64,000 nt of DNA from an uncultured Bacteroidota bacterium (GCA_903847205.1 CAINDA010000044.1:239969-303968), one strand, 5' to 3'. Shown: positions 47,883 through 59,900, numbered from the stretch's first letter. Made by a program: numbers and translations. Notes: generated by a model not told the origin, from the letters alone.

Positions 47883-48365
47883 ATGGATACATCCTTTGAA
47901 CGTTCGGAAAATACTACTGTAGAATGGCTGACACCTCCTGAACTTGTAAAAAAACTTGGTGAATTTGATTTAGACCCATGCAGTCCGGAAAACGCTCCTT
48001 TTCTTCATGCAAAGTTCAATTTCACTATTAAAGACAACGGTTTGAAGAAAGAATGGTTCGGGAGAGTATTTTGCAATCCCCCTTATGGAGAGGGAATACA
48101 TTTTTGGTTATCTAAATTAAAACAGCACGGAAACGGAGTTGCATTAATTTACGCAAGAACAGAAACGAAATATTTTTTTGAAAATGTTTGGGAAGATGCA
48201 GATGCCATTTTATTTGTAAAGAGAAGAATTCGATTTTATCGAATTAGCGGCATACAAGGAGGAGCACCAGGTGCACCAAGCGTTTTCATTGCTTATGGAA
48301 AAGAAAATGCAAAGGCATTAAAAGAAAGTGGAATAGAAGGACGCTATTTGGATTTAAAATTATAA
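47883..48365 (+). CDS. Phage-type N6-adenine DNA methyltransferase (Dam family)
   Basis: A 160-residue protein; ATG 47883 is preferred because MDTSFERSENTTVEWLTPPELV matches the usual family start. The order of motifs fits the phage Dam family (PF05869 type): WLTPPELVKKL, the cofactor-side motif FDLDPCSPENAP, the catalytic NPPY at about residues 63-66 in VFCNPPYGEGI, ALIYARTETKYFF, and FVKRRIRFY with a final APSVFIAYG. Members such as the phage T1 enzyme methylate adenine in GATC, but specificity here is not shown. Its stop overlaps by 6 bp the end of the convergent small gene of the DpnI set. Base composition is AT-rich. Confidence 0.9.
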   Translation: MDTSFERSENTTVEWLTPPELVKKLGEFDLDPCSPENAPFLHAKFNFTIKDNGLKKEWFGRVFCNPPYGEGIHFWLSKLKQHGNGVALIYARTETKYFFENVWEDADAILFVKRRIRFYRISGIQGGAPGAPSVFIAYGKENAKALKESGIEGRYLDLKL

Positions 48366-48563
48366 TATCTCGTATGAAATAAATTCTGCTGCATTAAATT
48401 CAGCATCTAAAATCCATAAATTTTCTTTAAGCAGTTTAATCAAGGCAGCATTTTCATTTTCTACATTTTCAACAATCCCGATTACCTGCATATTATTAAC
48501 CTCGTAATTTTCATTTGGTGCTCTTGTATTCCCTTCCTTAGTTATAAAAATATATTTTTTCAT
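48360..48563 (-). CDS. Small protein downstream of and coupled to DpnI-type gene (dpnD position)
   Basis: A 67-residue acidic protein (KKYIFITKEGNT, NMQVIGIVENVENENAALIKLLKENLWILDAEF). Its ATG overlaps the stop of the DpnI-type gene by 4 bp (48560-48563), so it is translationally coupled. In Streptococcus pneumoniae the DpnI gene (dpnC) is followed by dpnD, of unknown role; the position matches, and the short beta-alpha-beta pattern (VIG..., ENENAALIKLL, WILDAEF) faintly resembles the DpnD/PcfM C-terminal domain. I cannot confirm homology; similar small proteins also occur without DpnI. Confidence 0.75.
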   Translation of the reverse strand: MKKYIFITKEGNTRAPNENYEVNNMQVIGIVENVENENAALIKLLKENLWILDAEFNAAEFISYEIL

Positions 48564-49330
48564 AAAATCACTTTTTTATATTTCCCTCTCCCAATAAACT
48601 CAATAATATTTTTGTCTCTTAAAATTTGTAATTGCTGTCTGATTTTATCTTTTATAAAATTATTTTGCGGATGTTTCAATTTTAAATCATTTTCAAATTT
48701 GTAAACATCATCTAACGAAAATGATTCTTTTGAAATCGAATCAACACACTTCATTAAATCTAATATCCAGCCTTTAGAATCGGCACTTTTCCCTCTCAAA
48801 AAAACTGTCTTGTTAAAAGATTCTTTAACAATTTGTCTATTTACCTGCTGTGCATCTTTTACAAGAAATATTTTTCCTGCTTCGGCAATATTTGAAATAT
48901 CAATATTACACCCAATCCAGCCTTTTCTTCTTGCTGTTTCTTTTAAGGGTTTTCTTTCAAAGATAATTTCAGTTGTAAAAAATTGCTTTGGGATAATTAA
49001 AAAATTATTTACTGACCATTGTTTCGAATAAGTTAAAAAGAAAAAATTTGGATTCTGGTTTGAGTTTATTCTTTGAATCATTGTTGAATAAGCACCGTCA
49101 GTTATAGTATTGGACAGTTTTCCGTTTTTGCTTTTAAGTTCAAATTCCTCGTTGCAGCTTTTACAATAGAAATCAGCAACTGGTCTGTTATTCTCAAATT
49201 CATTTAATGGAAGGTTCCCGCAGCATGGGCAATGTGAATTTTCTTTAACCCAATTTTCCGTTAAAATTCTTGCTACCTGCGAATTGCTTGAATATCCTGC
49301 TGCTAACTTTGTGTTAAACAATAAATTCAT
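48560..49330 (-). CDS. DpnI-type methyl-directed restriction endonuclease
   Basis: A 256-residue protein, the length of pneumococcal DpnI (about 254). ATG 49330 is chosen because MNLLFNTKLAAGYSSNSQVARILTENWV aligns with the DpnI start; the longer form from 49360 adds ten unmatched residues. The PD-(D/E)XK core is intact: Asp53 in PVADFYC, Glu64 and Lys66 in EFELKSK. The zinc site CPCC (34-37) and CKSC (56-59) is intact too. The C-terminal winged helix that reads methylated DNA ends IRQQLQILRDKNIIEFIGRGKYKK, nearly the same as in DpnI. Known DpnI cuts Gm6ATC only when methylated and protects against methylated phage DNA. A Dam-family gene converges on it. Confidence 0.93.
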   Translation of the reverse strand: MNLLFNTKLAAGYSSNSQVARILTENWVKENSHCPCCGNLPLNEFENNRPVADFYCKSCNEEFELKSKNGKLSNTITDGAYSTMIQRINSNQNPNFFFLTYSKQWSVNNFLIIPKQFFTTEIIFERKPLKETARRKGWIGCNIDISNIAEAGKIFLVKDAQQVNRQIVKESFNKTVFLRGKSADSKGWILDLMKCVDSISKESFSLDDVYKFENDLKLKHPQNNFIKDKIRQQLQILRDKNIIEFIGRGKYKKVIL

Positions 49331-49390
49331 AATTAAACAGCGATTAAAGGCATTTTGCAATCATTCTAATTTTCTATTTGTCTTTCCTGT

Positions 49391-49398
49391 CAAATATA
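49391..49398 (-). promoter_or_regulatory. Possible -7 element for the DpnI-type operon
   Basis: On the minus strand TATATTTG, full match to TAnnTTTG, 61 nt before the ATG at 49330. No -33 TTTG at the proper spacing. Confidence 0.35.
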
Positions 49399-49608
49399 AT
49401 ACAATAAATTTTCAAGTTCATCGGAACTTCATTTTTCTTATTCACCAGCCGGCTGAACTATAGTTGGAACAAAAATAAAAAAGGTTAAAACGAGCAATGG
49501 AGAATAATTAGAATAGAAAACTAAACGGAAAAATTACAGAAGAAATTATAAATGCAGTAACGGATGAATCACAAAACACTTTACAAATCAGCAGAAACCA
49601 AAAGCCCC

Positions 49609-50571
49609 TTACCTCCCCGCCCTGTGAAACTTAATAGCAATCATTAATTCCTGGGTGCCTGTGCTGTATTTCCTTATATCGGAAGTAGTAAAATCATAAG
49701 CATAAGCAAAAGTAATATTCTGCTGCAATGTATAACCTATCATCACAGAAACAGCATCTTGGTAACGGAAAGCAGTTCCAAGCCACATTTTATCTTTATA
49801 GATACAGCGTAAGCCCAAATCGAACTGAACGGGTGCAGGTTTTACAAACTTAACTACAGTACTTGGTTCCAATACAAAATCACTGCTTAAATGATATCTA
49901 TACCCGCCTGTTACATAAAAATGTGTTGAAAGTTTACTGAAAGAAGATGGCGTTGGGTTTACAAAAAAATCAATTTTATTCTGCATCACCTGCGGCATGC
50001 TTGCACCTGCATACCATTTTTTATCAGTTGAATAAGCATAAACACCTGCACTGAAATCGGGAGTTACAACTGACTGCAGACCATTTGCCACTGCAAAATC
50101 TCCCGGGTCGCGAAGAGATATTTTTGAACCATCCACCATAAATTGCAATACACCAGCCGACAAGCCCAGCGAAACCCTTATTTTTTCTTTCACTTTAATA
50201 TGATACGCATACGATAGATAAGCACCTGTTCTGCGTGTCGGTCCCACTATATCAGTAAAAATCATTCCTCCCAAACCTACATTTAATGACTTTGTAGGCC
50301 CGTTCACAGTTAAAACATAAGTACGCGGAGCATCAGTAATTCCAATCCATTGATAACGGTTATTTGATATCCCTTCAAAATAACCATTGCTTCCGCCAAC
50401 AGCAGGATTCATGGCATATTCATTAACCATGTAATTGCTGTAATGCGGCAGCTGCTGTGCAAGCATTTGCTGCGAACCCATTATACACAACCAGATAAGA
50501 AAGAAGCCCGGCAGGACTCTTCTTAAAAGCAGAAGGCCGTTCGTGCAGATTTTATCTTTTATCCTTTTCAT
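49609..50571 (-). CDS. PorP/SprF-family T9SS outer-membrane protein
   Basis: A 320-residue protein of the PorP/SprF family. A signal peptide (LPGFFLIWLCIMGSQQMLA-Q) leads into the hallmark QQLPHYSNYMVNEYAMNPAVGGSNGYFE, followed by barrel strands (NRYQWIGITDAPRTYVLTVNGP, RRTGAYLSYAYHIKV, GLSAGVLQFMVDGS) and a C-terminal strand (FTTSDIRKYSTGTQELMIAIKF). SprF is needed for secretion or anchoring of the adhesin SprB through its type B sorting domain. Here the gene begins 73 bp after the stop of a giant protein with just such a domain, so the pair should be co-transcribed and act together. Confidence 0.95.
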   Translation of the reverse strand: MKRIKDKICTNGLLLLRRVLPGFFLIWLCIMGSQQMLAQQLPHYSNYMVNEYAMNPAVGGSNGYFEGISNNRYQWIGITDAPRTYVLTVNGPTKSLNVGLGGMIFTDIVGPTRRTGAYLSYAYHIKVKEKIRVSLGLSAGVLQFMVDGSKISLRDPGDFAVANGLQSVVTPDFSAGVYAYSTDKKWYAGASMPQVMQNKIDFFVNPTPSSFSKLSTHFYVTGGYRYHLSSDFVLEPSTVVKFVKPAPVQFDLGLRCIYKDKMWLGTAFRYQDAVSVMIGYTLQQNITFAYAYDFTTSDIRKYSTGTQELMIAIKFHRAGR

Positions 50572-50604
50572 AGTATCTTTTTATCTTTTCTTTTAAAGTT
50601 TCGC

Positions 50605-50640
50605 CCTCTCCCTTGAGGGGAGAGGATTAAGGAGAGGGGT
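50605..50640. repeat. REP-like palindrome between giant gene and PorP/SprF gene
   Basis: CCTCTCCC (50605-50612) pairs with GGGAGAGG (50618-50625), 5-nt loop, then a further GGAGAGGGG (50631-50639). Similar GC-rich palindromes are spread through many bacterial genomes. It is the only GC-rich palindrome in this junction and lies inside the probable operon, where it could lower read-through or protect the mRNA. Confidence 0.6.
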
Positions 50641-50644
50641 GTAT

Positions 50645-50920
50645 CTACCTCATAATTGTAACAGGCCCTGTGTAGGCATCCGGAAACGCAGGATCCTTTA
50701 AATCCACTATATAATAATATGTTCCGATAGGCAGCGGCTGGCCTTTGTAAGTACCATTCCATCTTTCTCTGTAACCGATCGACTGGAACAATAATTCACC
50801 CCATCTGTTATAAATTTCAACAACACATTTAGGAAACAAATCAATATTATCAATTACCCATTCATCATTTAAACCGTCGCCGTTAGGTGTAATACCGTCA
50901 TTGAGCACAATCACTGAACT
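50645..50920 (-). other. Type B T9SS C-terminal (gliding-motility-associated) domain
   Basis: About 90 C-terminal codons of the giant protein: ITPNGDGLNDEW, CVVEIYNRWGELLFQS, YRERWNGTYKGQPLPIGTYYYIVDLKD. These are the family signatures of the CHU_C domain that targets proteins to T9SS and normally needs a SprF-like partner. Confidence 0.93.
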
Positions 50921-53900
50921 TATAGTTACCACAACTGCATCAGTGCTTACACAGCCAGCAGCAGAAGTAACAGTTACTGTATAAGTAGTTGTAACAGTTG
51001 GGTTGGCTGTAGGATTTGAATTGGTGCCGTTATCCAATCCGGTAATAGGACTCCATACATAAGTAGCTCCAGCAGGTCCCGTAGGATTACCTCCGATTAC
51101 AGTGCCCGCGCCTAATAATACACTCACATCAGGTCCCGCATTAGCTATAGGTGCTGAATTTACGGCAACCACAACAGTATCATTAGCCATACATCCTAAA
51201 CCGTTATCAACAACTACATAGTATGTAGATGAAGGTGCAGAAGGAGTAACTAAAACAGTTACATTGCCGCCAAGCAGTGTATTAGGCTCTTCAAACCAAT
51301 GATAATTCACAACGTTGGCGCTGCTTCCTGCTGCACTTAAAAGCATTGTACCTGCACCTCCGCACACGGTTGTATCATTACCGGCTTTCGCAGTAATAGT
51401 AACCAATGATGCCAATGTAACAGAATCCCTGATGCTGCAGCCATTAGTATCGCGCACTGTAATAGTATAAGACCCTATTAAAAGATTCGATAAATCCTGC
51501 GTTGTAAGTGCAGAACCGCCGCTCCATTGGTAAGTGTAGCCGGGAGTTCCTCCGCCCGGAGTTTCATTAATTGAACCGTCAGCTGTTGTGTTGCAGCTTG
51601 GATTAACTGAAGTATGACTAATTGTTAATCCCGGTGGATTCACCAAAGTATTTGACTGAGTTGCAACGCAGCCGTTCGCATCTGTAATTGTAGCAATGTA
51701 TGTTCCTCCTGCAAGATTAGCTGCTGTTCCTGTTACGCTGCCCGGAGGTGCCCATACAAATGAATAAGGCAGTGCGCCTCCAGTCGGAACAACAGTAATA
51801 GAACCATTGCTGGTGCCGTTACATAAAGGCTCTACTTTATTTGCCTGGCCCATTCCAAGCTGAGATGGTTCTGTAACTATAACTGCAGCAAATGATACGC
51901 ATGCACCGCCGGTAACCTGAACAAAATAAGTTCCTGCGCAAAGAGCAGTTGCTGTATCATTAATTTGATGTGCAGGGTCGCTCCATAAATAAGAGTAAGG
52001 TGCTGTACCTCCCACTGCTGTTACATCCGCGCTTCCATTGCAGGAACCGTGGCATAAAATAGGCGTTAAAGCAGAAGTAGTAAGAACAGGTCCGCCCTGA
52101 CTGCTTACAGGCACTACCACGCTTTGTGTACATGCTGCCGCATCTGTAATCTGAACAGTATAAAATCCTGCACATAAACCAACCAATGTATCTGAAGTTG
52201 AACTGTTGTTCCAAAGCAATGTATATGGCCCTGTACCTCCGCTCGGAGTAAGCCTTATGCTGCCATCGCATAAACCGCAGGAAGCGCCTGTTACAAATTG
52301 GTTAACTGCCATTTCTGAAGGGCCGGATATTGTTACCGAATCAATTAATGCACAGCCGATAGTATCTGCTATCTGAACAAAATAAACTCCCGCGCATAAG
52401 CTATTTATTGTCTGCGATGTCTGTCCGCTTTGTATCCAAAGATAAGTGTACGGCGGTGTTCCTCCCGAAGGAATAACACTTGTAACAGCCCCGTTGCAGG
52501 TACCAAAGCAGCTGATGTTAGTTGATGTTTTCACAGAACTTGTAGGACCTCCCGGGTTGCTTATAGGAACTGAGAAGTTATTTACACAGCCAATATTATC
52601 AATAATATCAACGGTATAAACCCCTGTACATAAATTAGTTTGTGTATTACTTACCTGCCCGTTACCCCATAAGAAAGTATAAGGCCCAACGCCTCCTGAA
52701 GGCGACAATACAGCCTGACCATCGCATAATCCACAGGTAGCATTTGTAATTGCGGCATTGGCTGCAACAGGCGGCGGTGCAAAAATTGTAGTTGTTAATG
52801 TACTGCTGCATCCCCCGAAATCAGTAACGTTTACAGTGTATGTTCCGGCGCAGAGCCCTGTAATAACTGAATCAATTGAACCCGTACTCCAGGAGAATGT
52901 ATATGGAGCTGTTCCGCCTATCGGCACTGCCTTGGCTGTGCCGTCGCAGAGACCTGTACAGGTAACATCGGTTTTAATAATATTCGGATTAATCTGTGCC
53001 GGCTGGCTCAGAATAACAGCTCCTGTATCAGTGCAGCCATTGGCATCAGTAACTGTTACTGTATATCCCTGTGCACATAATCCTCTGATAGTATCAGTCA
53101 ATAGTGCCGTTGTATCAGAGTGGCCGGTAGTCCATGCGTAAATATAAACCGGACTTCCGCCTGTTACAGTTGCTATTGCGGTTCCATTGCATACATTGAA
53201 ACATGAAAGACCCGTTCCTGTAGCTGTAGCGACAGGTGATTGATTAACTATCACTGTAACAGGAGTTGTATCAGTACATCCCGCACCGGTTGTACCCACA
53301 ATATAATAAGTTCCCGTTGTGGCTGCAGCCGGCGTGGCATAAACCAATGTTGCTAAAGCATCTGTAAAATAAGTAAATGTTAAACCTCCTGTAGAACCCG
53401 ATGTAATTGCTGCTGCAGTAAGGTCAATTGTTGCAGGTGAGCAGACAGCAGCAGGATTAACAGTTATTACAGTCGGGTTTTGATTAAATGTAATTGTTAC
53501 ATCATCGGTAGAAACACATGGAACATTTGTAATTGTCCATCTTAAAACATAGGTAGTTCCTGCTGTTCCGCTGAAAACTGTTGTCGGATTTGTTGCATCA
53601 GTAAATACACCTCCCGCGCCGCTTACAATGCTCCAGTTACCTATTCCTATTATTGCAGTATTTCCTGCGAGCGTTACTGAAGTTAATCCGCAGGTAGCAG
53701 CATTGGTCTGGTCTACGCCTGCAGCAGCTGTTGTCGGAGCTTGGTTAAATGTTACAGTCACATCATCCTGAGTGCTTCCGCAGATATTTGAAATGGTCCA
53801 TCTTAAAACATAAGTTGTTCCGGCAGTGCCGTTAAATACAGTTGTCGGACTTGTCGCATCCACAAAGCTTCCGCCTGCTCCGCTTACAATGGTCCAGTTT

Positions 53901-56900
53901 CCTATTCCGATTACTGCCGCATTTCCTGCAAGGGTTACAGCAGTTAAACCGCAGGTTGCAGCACTTGTCTGGTCGGTACCGGCATCAGCAACAGTCGGCG
54001 CTTGATTAAATGTAATTGTTACATCATCTGTAGAAGCCGTACAAGGGGCGTTCGAAATAGTCCATCTTAAAACATAGGTTACACCTGCTGTGCCGTTAAA
54101 TACTGTAGTTGGACTTGTTGCATCTACAAATGTTCCCAGCCCGTCGCCGCTTACAACTGTCCATAATCCGGTGCCGACTACTGGAGTATTGGCAGCAAGC
54201 GTTACTGAAGTTAATCCGCAGGTAGCAGCATCAATCTGGTCAGGGCCGGCAGCTGCAGTTGTCGGCTGTGCAATAATCGTAACACTTGTAGTTGTAGTAT
54301 TGACGCAGGTGCCGTCGGTAAAACTATATGTTACAGTGTAAGTTCCAAGGGCACTTGCAACAAGGTCAATTGCTCCTGTAGCAGCGTCAATTACTAATCC
54401 TGCAGTTGATGTATAAGCACCGCCTGCCTGTCCCGTTTGTGTTACATTCCCGGTGCCTATTGCACATAGAGGAGATGCGTAAGATATTGAAGCTGTCGGC
54501 AAAGCAAGAATTGTAACGCTTGCTGCTGCTGTATTGCTGCAGGTACCGTCAGTAAAAGTATAAGTTACTGTGTAAGTTCCGGCAGTGCTTGTAACTAAAT
54601 CAATTGCCCCGGTAACAGCGTCTATTACCAATCCCGCTGTCGAACTGTATGTGCCCCCGGCCTGACCGGTTTGGGTCACACTGCCTGTGCCTGTTGCACA
54701 ATAAGGAGAACCTGCATAAGCTATCGTTGCTGTCGGCAGCGCTAAAATTGTAACACTTGTTGTTGTTGTATTGGCGCAGCTTCCGGCGGTAAAACTATAA
54801 GTTACTGTATAAATTCCAGGGATGCTTGCCCCGAGATTAATTGCTCCGGTAACAGCATCAATAACCAATCCGGCAGTTGAAGTATAAATTCCTCCTGCCT
54901 GTCCTGTTTGAGTCACGTTCCCTGTACCAGTTGCGCAAAGAGGGGGAGAATAAGAGATTACAGCTGTCGGCAGTGCAGTAATAGTTACACTTGCTGTGGT
55001 GGAATTACTGCAGACACCGTCTGTAAAAGTATAAGTTACAGTATAAGTTCCGGCTGAGCTGGCAACAAGGTCAATAGCTCCTGTAACAGCATCAATTACT
55101 AATCCTGCACTTGAAGTATAAGCTCCGCCGCCCTGGCCGATTTGTACTACCGTGCCTGTTCCTGTTGCACAATACGGCGAACCAGGATAAGAAATAGAAG
55201 CTGTAGGTAAAGCAAGAATTGTAATACTTGTTGTTGCTGTATTATTGCAAGTACCGTCAGTAAAACTATAAGTTACTGTGTAAGTTCCCGCAGTGCTGGC
55301 AACTAAATCAATATCACCGGTCGAAACGTCAATTACCAATCCTGCAGTTGAGCTGTAAGTACCTCCTGCCTGACCGGTTTGTGTTACACTCGCAGTGCCT
55401 GTTGCACAATACGGTGTACCCGGATAAGATATTGTTGCAGCAGGTAAAGCAAGTATTGTCACAGAATTTGTTGCAGTTGCAGCCAGACACGCTCCTGAAG
55501 CGGCAATAAAATTAGTTACTGTGTAAACTCCAGATGCGCTTGCAGTAATATCTATCTGACCGGTATTAACGTTTACAAATACTAAACCTGCTGGAAGTGC
55601 AGAAAAGGCCCCTGCACTTGACCCTGGAGGGAATATTGGTGAAGGGTTTGGACTTCCTCCAACGCAATAAGGACCGCCATAACTAAATAGTGCAGATGGT
55701 GCCAATGTAATCGTAACATTAAATACAGCGCTGTTCGGGCATACTCCGCTGGTTGTGTAGGTAACAACATAAGTACCTAAAGCACTTCCCGCTAAATTTA
55801 TCTGGCCTGTAGAAGTACTTATAAATACTAAACCAGGTGTAGAACTGAATGTGCCTCCTGGCAGCCCGGTAACAGGCGGTGTAGGGTTTGCCGGGTCTGA
55901 CTGGCAATAAGTGGAAGATAAATAACCAAATGATGCATTATCTAAAGGGGTAATGGTTATTGATGCTGTTGCCGTAACAATTGGGCATCCGCCTGAGGCT
56001 GCAATTGTATTGGTTACAGTGTACGTTCCAGCCGCACTTCCCCCAAGGTCAATTTCACCTGTAGCTGTACTCACAAATATCAATCCCGCTGTAGAGCTGA
56101 ATGTGCCTGCTATTCCTCCACCGCTGAATGTCGGCGATGGATTCGCTGCATTCTGGCAATAAGGTGAGCCGATATAGCTGAACGTTGCAATCGGCAATGC
56201 AGTTATTGTTATTGGCGCTGTTGCCGAAACTGCACCGCAGCCGCCTGCTGCTGCAATTGTATTGGTTACGGTATAAGTTCCTGAAGTGCTAGCCGCAAGA
56301 TTTACCTGTCCTGTTGCTGTACTCACAAATACCAAACCTGCAGGAAGAGCTGAAAAGGTTCCCGCAACACCTCCGCCCCCGCCATAAGCCGGTAATGGGT
56401 TAGCAGCATCTTGGCAATACGGTGTTCCCGGATAACCGAAAGTTGCAATTGGTGAAGCTGTAATTGTAATTAAAGCTGTTGAAGTTGAGGCCGCGCAGGC
56501 GCCTGATGCAGCAATAAAATTAGTTACCGTATAGGTTCCAGCGGCACTTGCAGTAAGATCTACCTGTCCTGTTAAATTACTTACAAATACCAATCCTGCA
56601 GTGGAACTGAAAACGCCGGCACTTGATCCCGGAGGGAATGCAGGGGATGGATTTGGAATTCCTCCCTGGCAGTAAGGGCCGGCATAACTGAAAGTTGAAA
56701 TTGGCGATAAAGTAATAGTAACAATGTATATAGCACTGTTCGGGCATGGCCCGCTGGTTGTATAGGTTACATTATATGTGCCTATTGCACTGCCTGCTAA
56801 ATTTATCTGACCGGTAACTGCACTTACAAATACCAATCCAGCAGTGGAGCTGAATGTACCGCCGGCTAATCCGGTTATCGTAGGCGAAGGATTGCTTGGA

Positions 56901-59900
56901 TCTGACTGGCAATAAGTTGATGCCGCATAAGTGAAAGAGGCGTCATCTATGCCATTAATAGTTATTGGTGAGGTGGCAATAACTGGAGGGCACCCGCCCG
57001 CAGCTGCAATTGTATTGGTTACAGTATAAGTTCCTGCAGCACTTGCAGTCAAATCAACTTGTCCAGTAGCCGTGCTCACAAATACCAAACCTGCTGTTGA
57101 ACTGAATGTACCTGCCGCACCGCCGCCGCTGAATGTTGGTGATGGGTTCGCCGCATTCTTGCAATAAGGAGTTCCTGTATAACTGAATGTCGCAATAGGC
57201 AATGCTGTTATTGTTATCGGCGAAGCTGAAGAAATAGCTCCGCATCCGCCTGAGGCAGCAATTGTATTGGTAACAATATAGCTTCCTGCTGTACTTGCTG
57301 CAAGATTAACCTGTCCGGTGGCCGTGCTAACAAACACCAAACCTGCCGGAAGAGCAGAAAACGTTCCTGCCGTGCCGCCTCCGCTGAATGTCGGCGATGG
57401 ATTAGCTGCATTCTGGCAATATGGTGTTCCGGTATAACTGAACGTTGAAATCGGAGCTGTTGTGATAGTAACGGAAGCTGTTGCTGTTGCAGATGCACAT
57501 CCGCCCGATGCAGCAATAAAATTAGTTACTGTATAGGTGCCGGGTGTACTTGCTGTAAGATCTATCTGTCCGGTTAAAACACTCACAAAAACTAATCCTG
57601 CCGTAGAGCTGAATGTTCCTGCGCTTGATCCAGGAGCAAAAGAAGGCGAAGGATTCGGGCTTCCGCCTTGGCAATAAGGGCCGGAATAAGTAAAACCGGC
57701 TATCGGCGCTAAAGTAATAGTAACAGTGAAAACAGCGCTGTTCGGACATGGCCCATTAGTGGTATAGGTAATAAGATATGTACCCAATGTACTTGCAGCT
57801 AAATTAATCTGCCCTGTAGCAGTGCTCACAAATACCAGACCGGCAGTCGAGCTGAATGTTCCGCCTGGTAATCCTGTTACAGGAGGTGTAGGATTGATTG
57901 GATCTGACTGGCAGTAAGTGGATAATAAATAACTAAAAGATGCATCATCTACCGGAGTAATAGTTATTGATGAAGTTGCGATTACAGCTGGACATCCCCC
58001 TGCTGCTGCAATTGTATTTGTAACCGTATATGTTCCGGCTGTGCTTGCTGCAAGATTAACCTGGCCGGTGGCGGTACTGACAAATACCAAACCTGCTGTT
58101 GAGCTGAAGGTTCCGGCTGTACCGCCCCCGCTGAATGTCGGAGACGGATTAGCAGCATTCTTGCAATAAGGTGTTCCCGCATAGCTGAAGGTGCCGACCG
58201 GTAAAGCTGTTATTGTTATCAAAGATGTCGCAGTAACTGTCGGACATCCGCCTGCGGCTGCTATTGTATTGGTTACAGTATAAGTGCCGGGCGTGCTTGC
58301 CGACAGATTAACCTGTCCTGTTGCTGTACTCACAAATACCAAACCTGCCGTAGAACTGAATGTGCCTGCAATACCCCCGCCGCTAAATGTCGGCGATGGA
58401 TTAGCTGCATTAATGCAATAAGGAGTTCCTAAGTAGCTGAATGTGCCTATTGGCAAAGGAGTTATTGTTATAGAAGATGTTGCAAAAACAGATGGACATC
58501 CGCCCGATGCTGCAATTGTGTTTGTTACAGTATAGGTTCCTGCCGTACTTGCAGCCAGATTAACCTGTCCTGTGGCAGTGCTTACAAATACCAAACCTGC
58601 TGTAGAGCTGAATGTGCCTGCAGTACCGCCTCCGCTGAATGTCGGCGATGGATTAGCAGCATTCTTGCAATAAGGTGTTCCGGTATAGCTGAATGTTGCA
58701 ACAGACAGAGCTATTATTGTTATAGATGATGTTGCAGTAACTAATGGACATCCGCCCGATGCTGCTATTGTGTTGGTTACGGTATAAGTTCCAACAGAAC
58801 TTGCAGCCAAATCAACCTGTCCGGTAGCTGTACTCACAAATACCAAACCTGCTGTAGAACTGAATGTGCCTGCAATGCCGCCTCCGTTGAATGTCGGCGA
58901 TGGATTGGCGGCACCAAGGCAATATGGAGTTCCTGTGTAGCTGAATGTTGCTATCGGTAAAGGAGTGATGGTAATAGAAGATGTCGCAAAAACAGAAGGA
59001 CATCCTCCTGATGCAGCAATTGTATTGGTTACTGTATAGGTTCCTGCAGTACTTGCAGAAAGATTAACCTGTCCGGTAGCAGTGCTCACAAATACCAAAC
59101 CTGCAGCAGAGCTGAATGTGCCTGCAATACCGCCCCCGCTGAAAGTCGGCGATGGATTAGCTGCATTCTGGCAATAAGGTGTTCCGGTATAACTGAAAGT
59201 AGCAACAGGCAGAGCTATTATTGTTATCGATGATGTTGCAGTAACTATAGGACATCCGCCGGATGCTGCAATTGTATTGGTTACAGTATAGGTGCCGACT
59301 GAACTCGCAGTCAGATCGATTTGTCCGGTAATTGTGCTTACAAAAACCAAACCTGCCGTGGAACTGAATGTACCGGCAACACCTCCGCCGCTAAAGGTTG
59401 GAGATGGATTTGCTGCATTCTTGCAATAAGGCGACCCAGTATAACTGAATGTGCCTACCGCTGAAGAATTGATTGTAATAGAAGCCGTTGACGACACTGC
59501 ACCGCAGCTCCCGGATGGAGCAATAGAATTGGTTACTGTATAAGTGCCGGCAGCACTGGCAGTAAGATCTACCTGCCCGGTAGCAGTACTCACAAATACA
59601 AGCCCGGCTGTAGAACTGAATGTTCCTGCAATTGATCCAATAGGGAAGTTCGGAGAAGGATTAGGACTTCCTCCCTGGCAATATGGGCCTGCATAACTGA
59701 ATAAGGCTCCAGGAGCAGTTGTAATTGTCACACTGAATATTGCAGAATTCGGACATGGACCGCTCGTAGTATATGTTACACTATATGTTCCAGGCGTACT
59801 TGCCGCTAAATTTATCTCACCAGTTACAGCAGAAACAAATATCAATCCTGCAGTTGAACTAAAGGTGCCTCCCGCTAATCCTGTAACCGTTGGAATAGGA

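Noticed and set aside
49520..49613. Possible remnant of a GxxExxY-type (PDDEXK_3) gene, reading GKITEEIINAV on the plus strand
   Set aside because: Only about eleven residues resemble the family start and the frame ends soon after; too little to call a pseudogene.
52758..53141. A 127-codon plus-strand frame inside the SprB-repeat region
   Set aside because: Antisense of repetitive Thr/Val/Gly-rich coding sequence; such open antisense frames are expected there.
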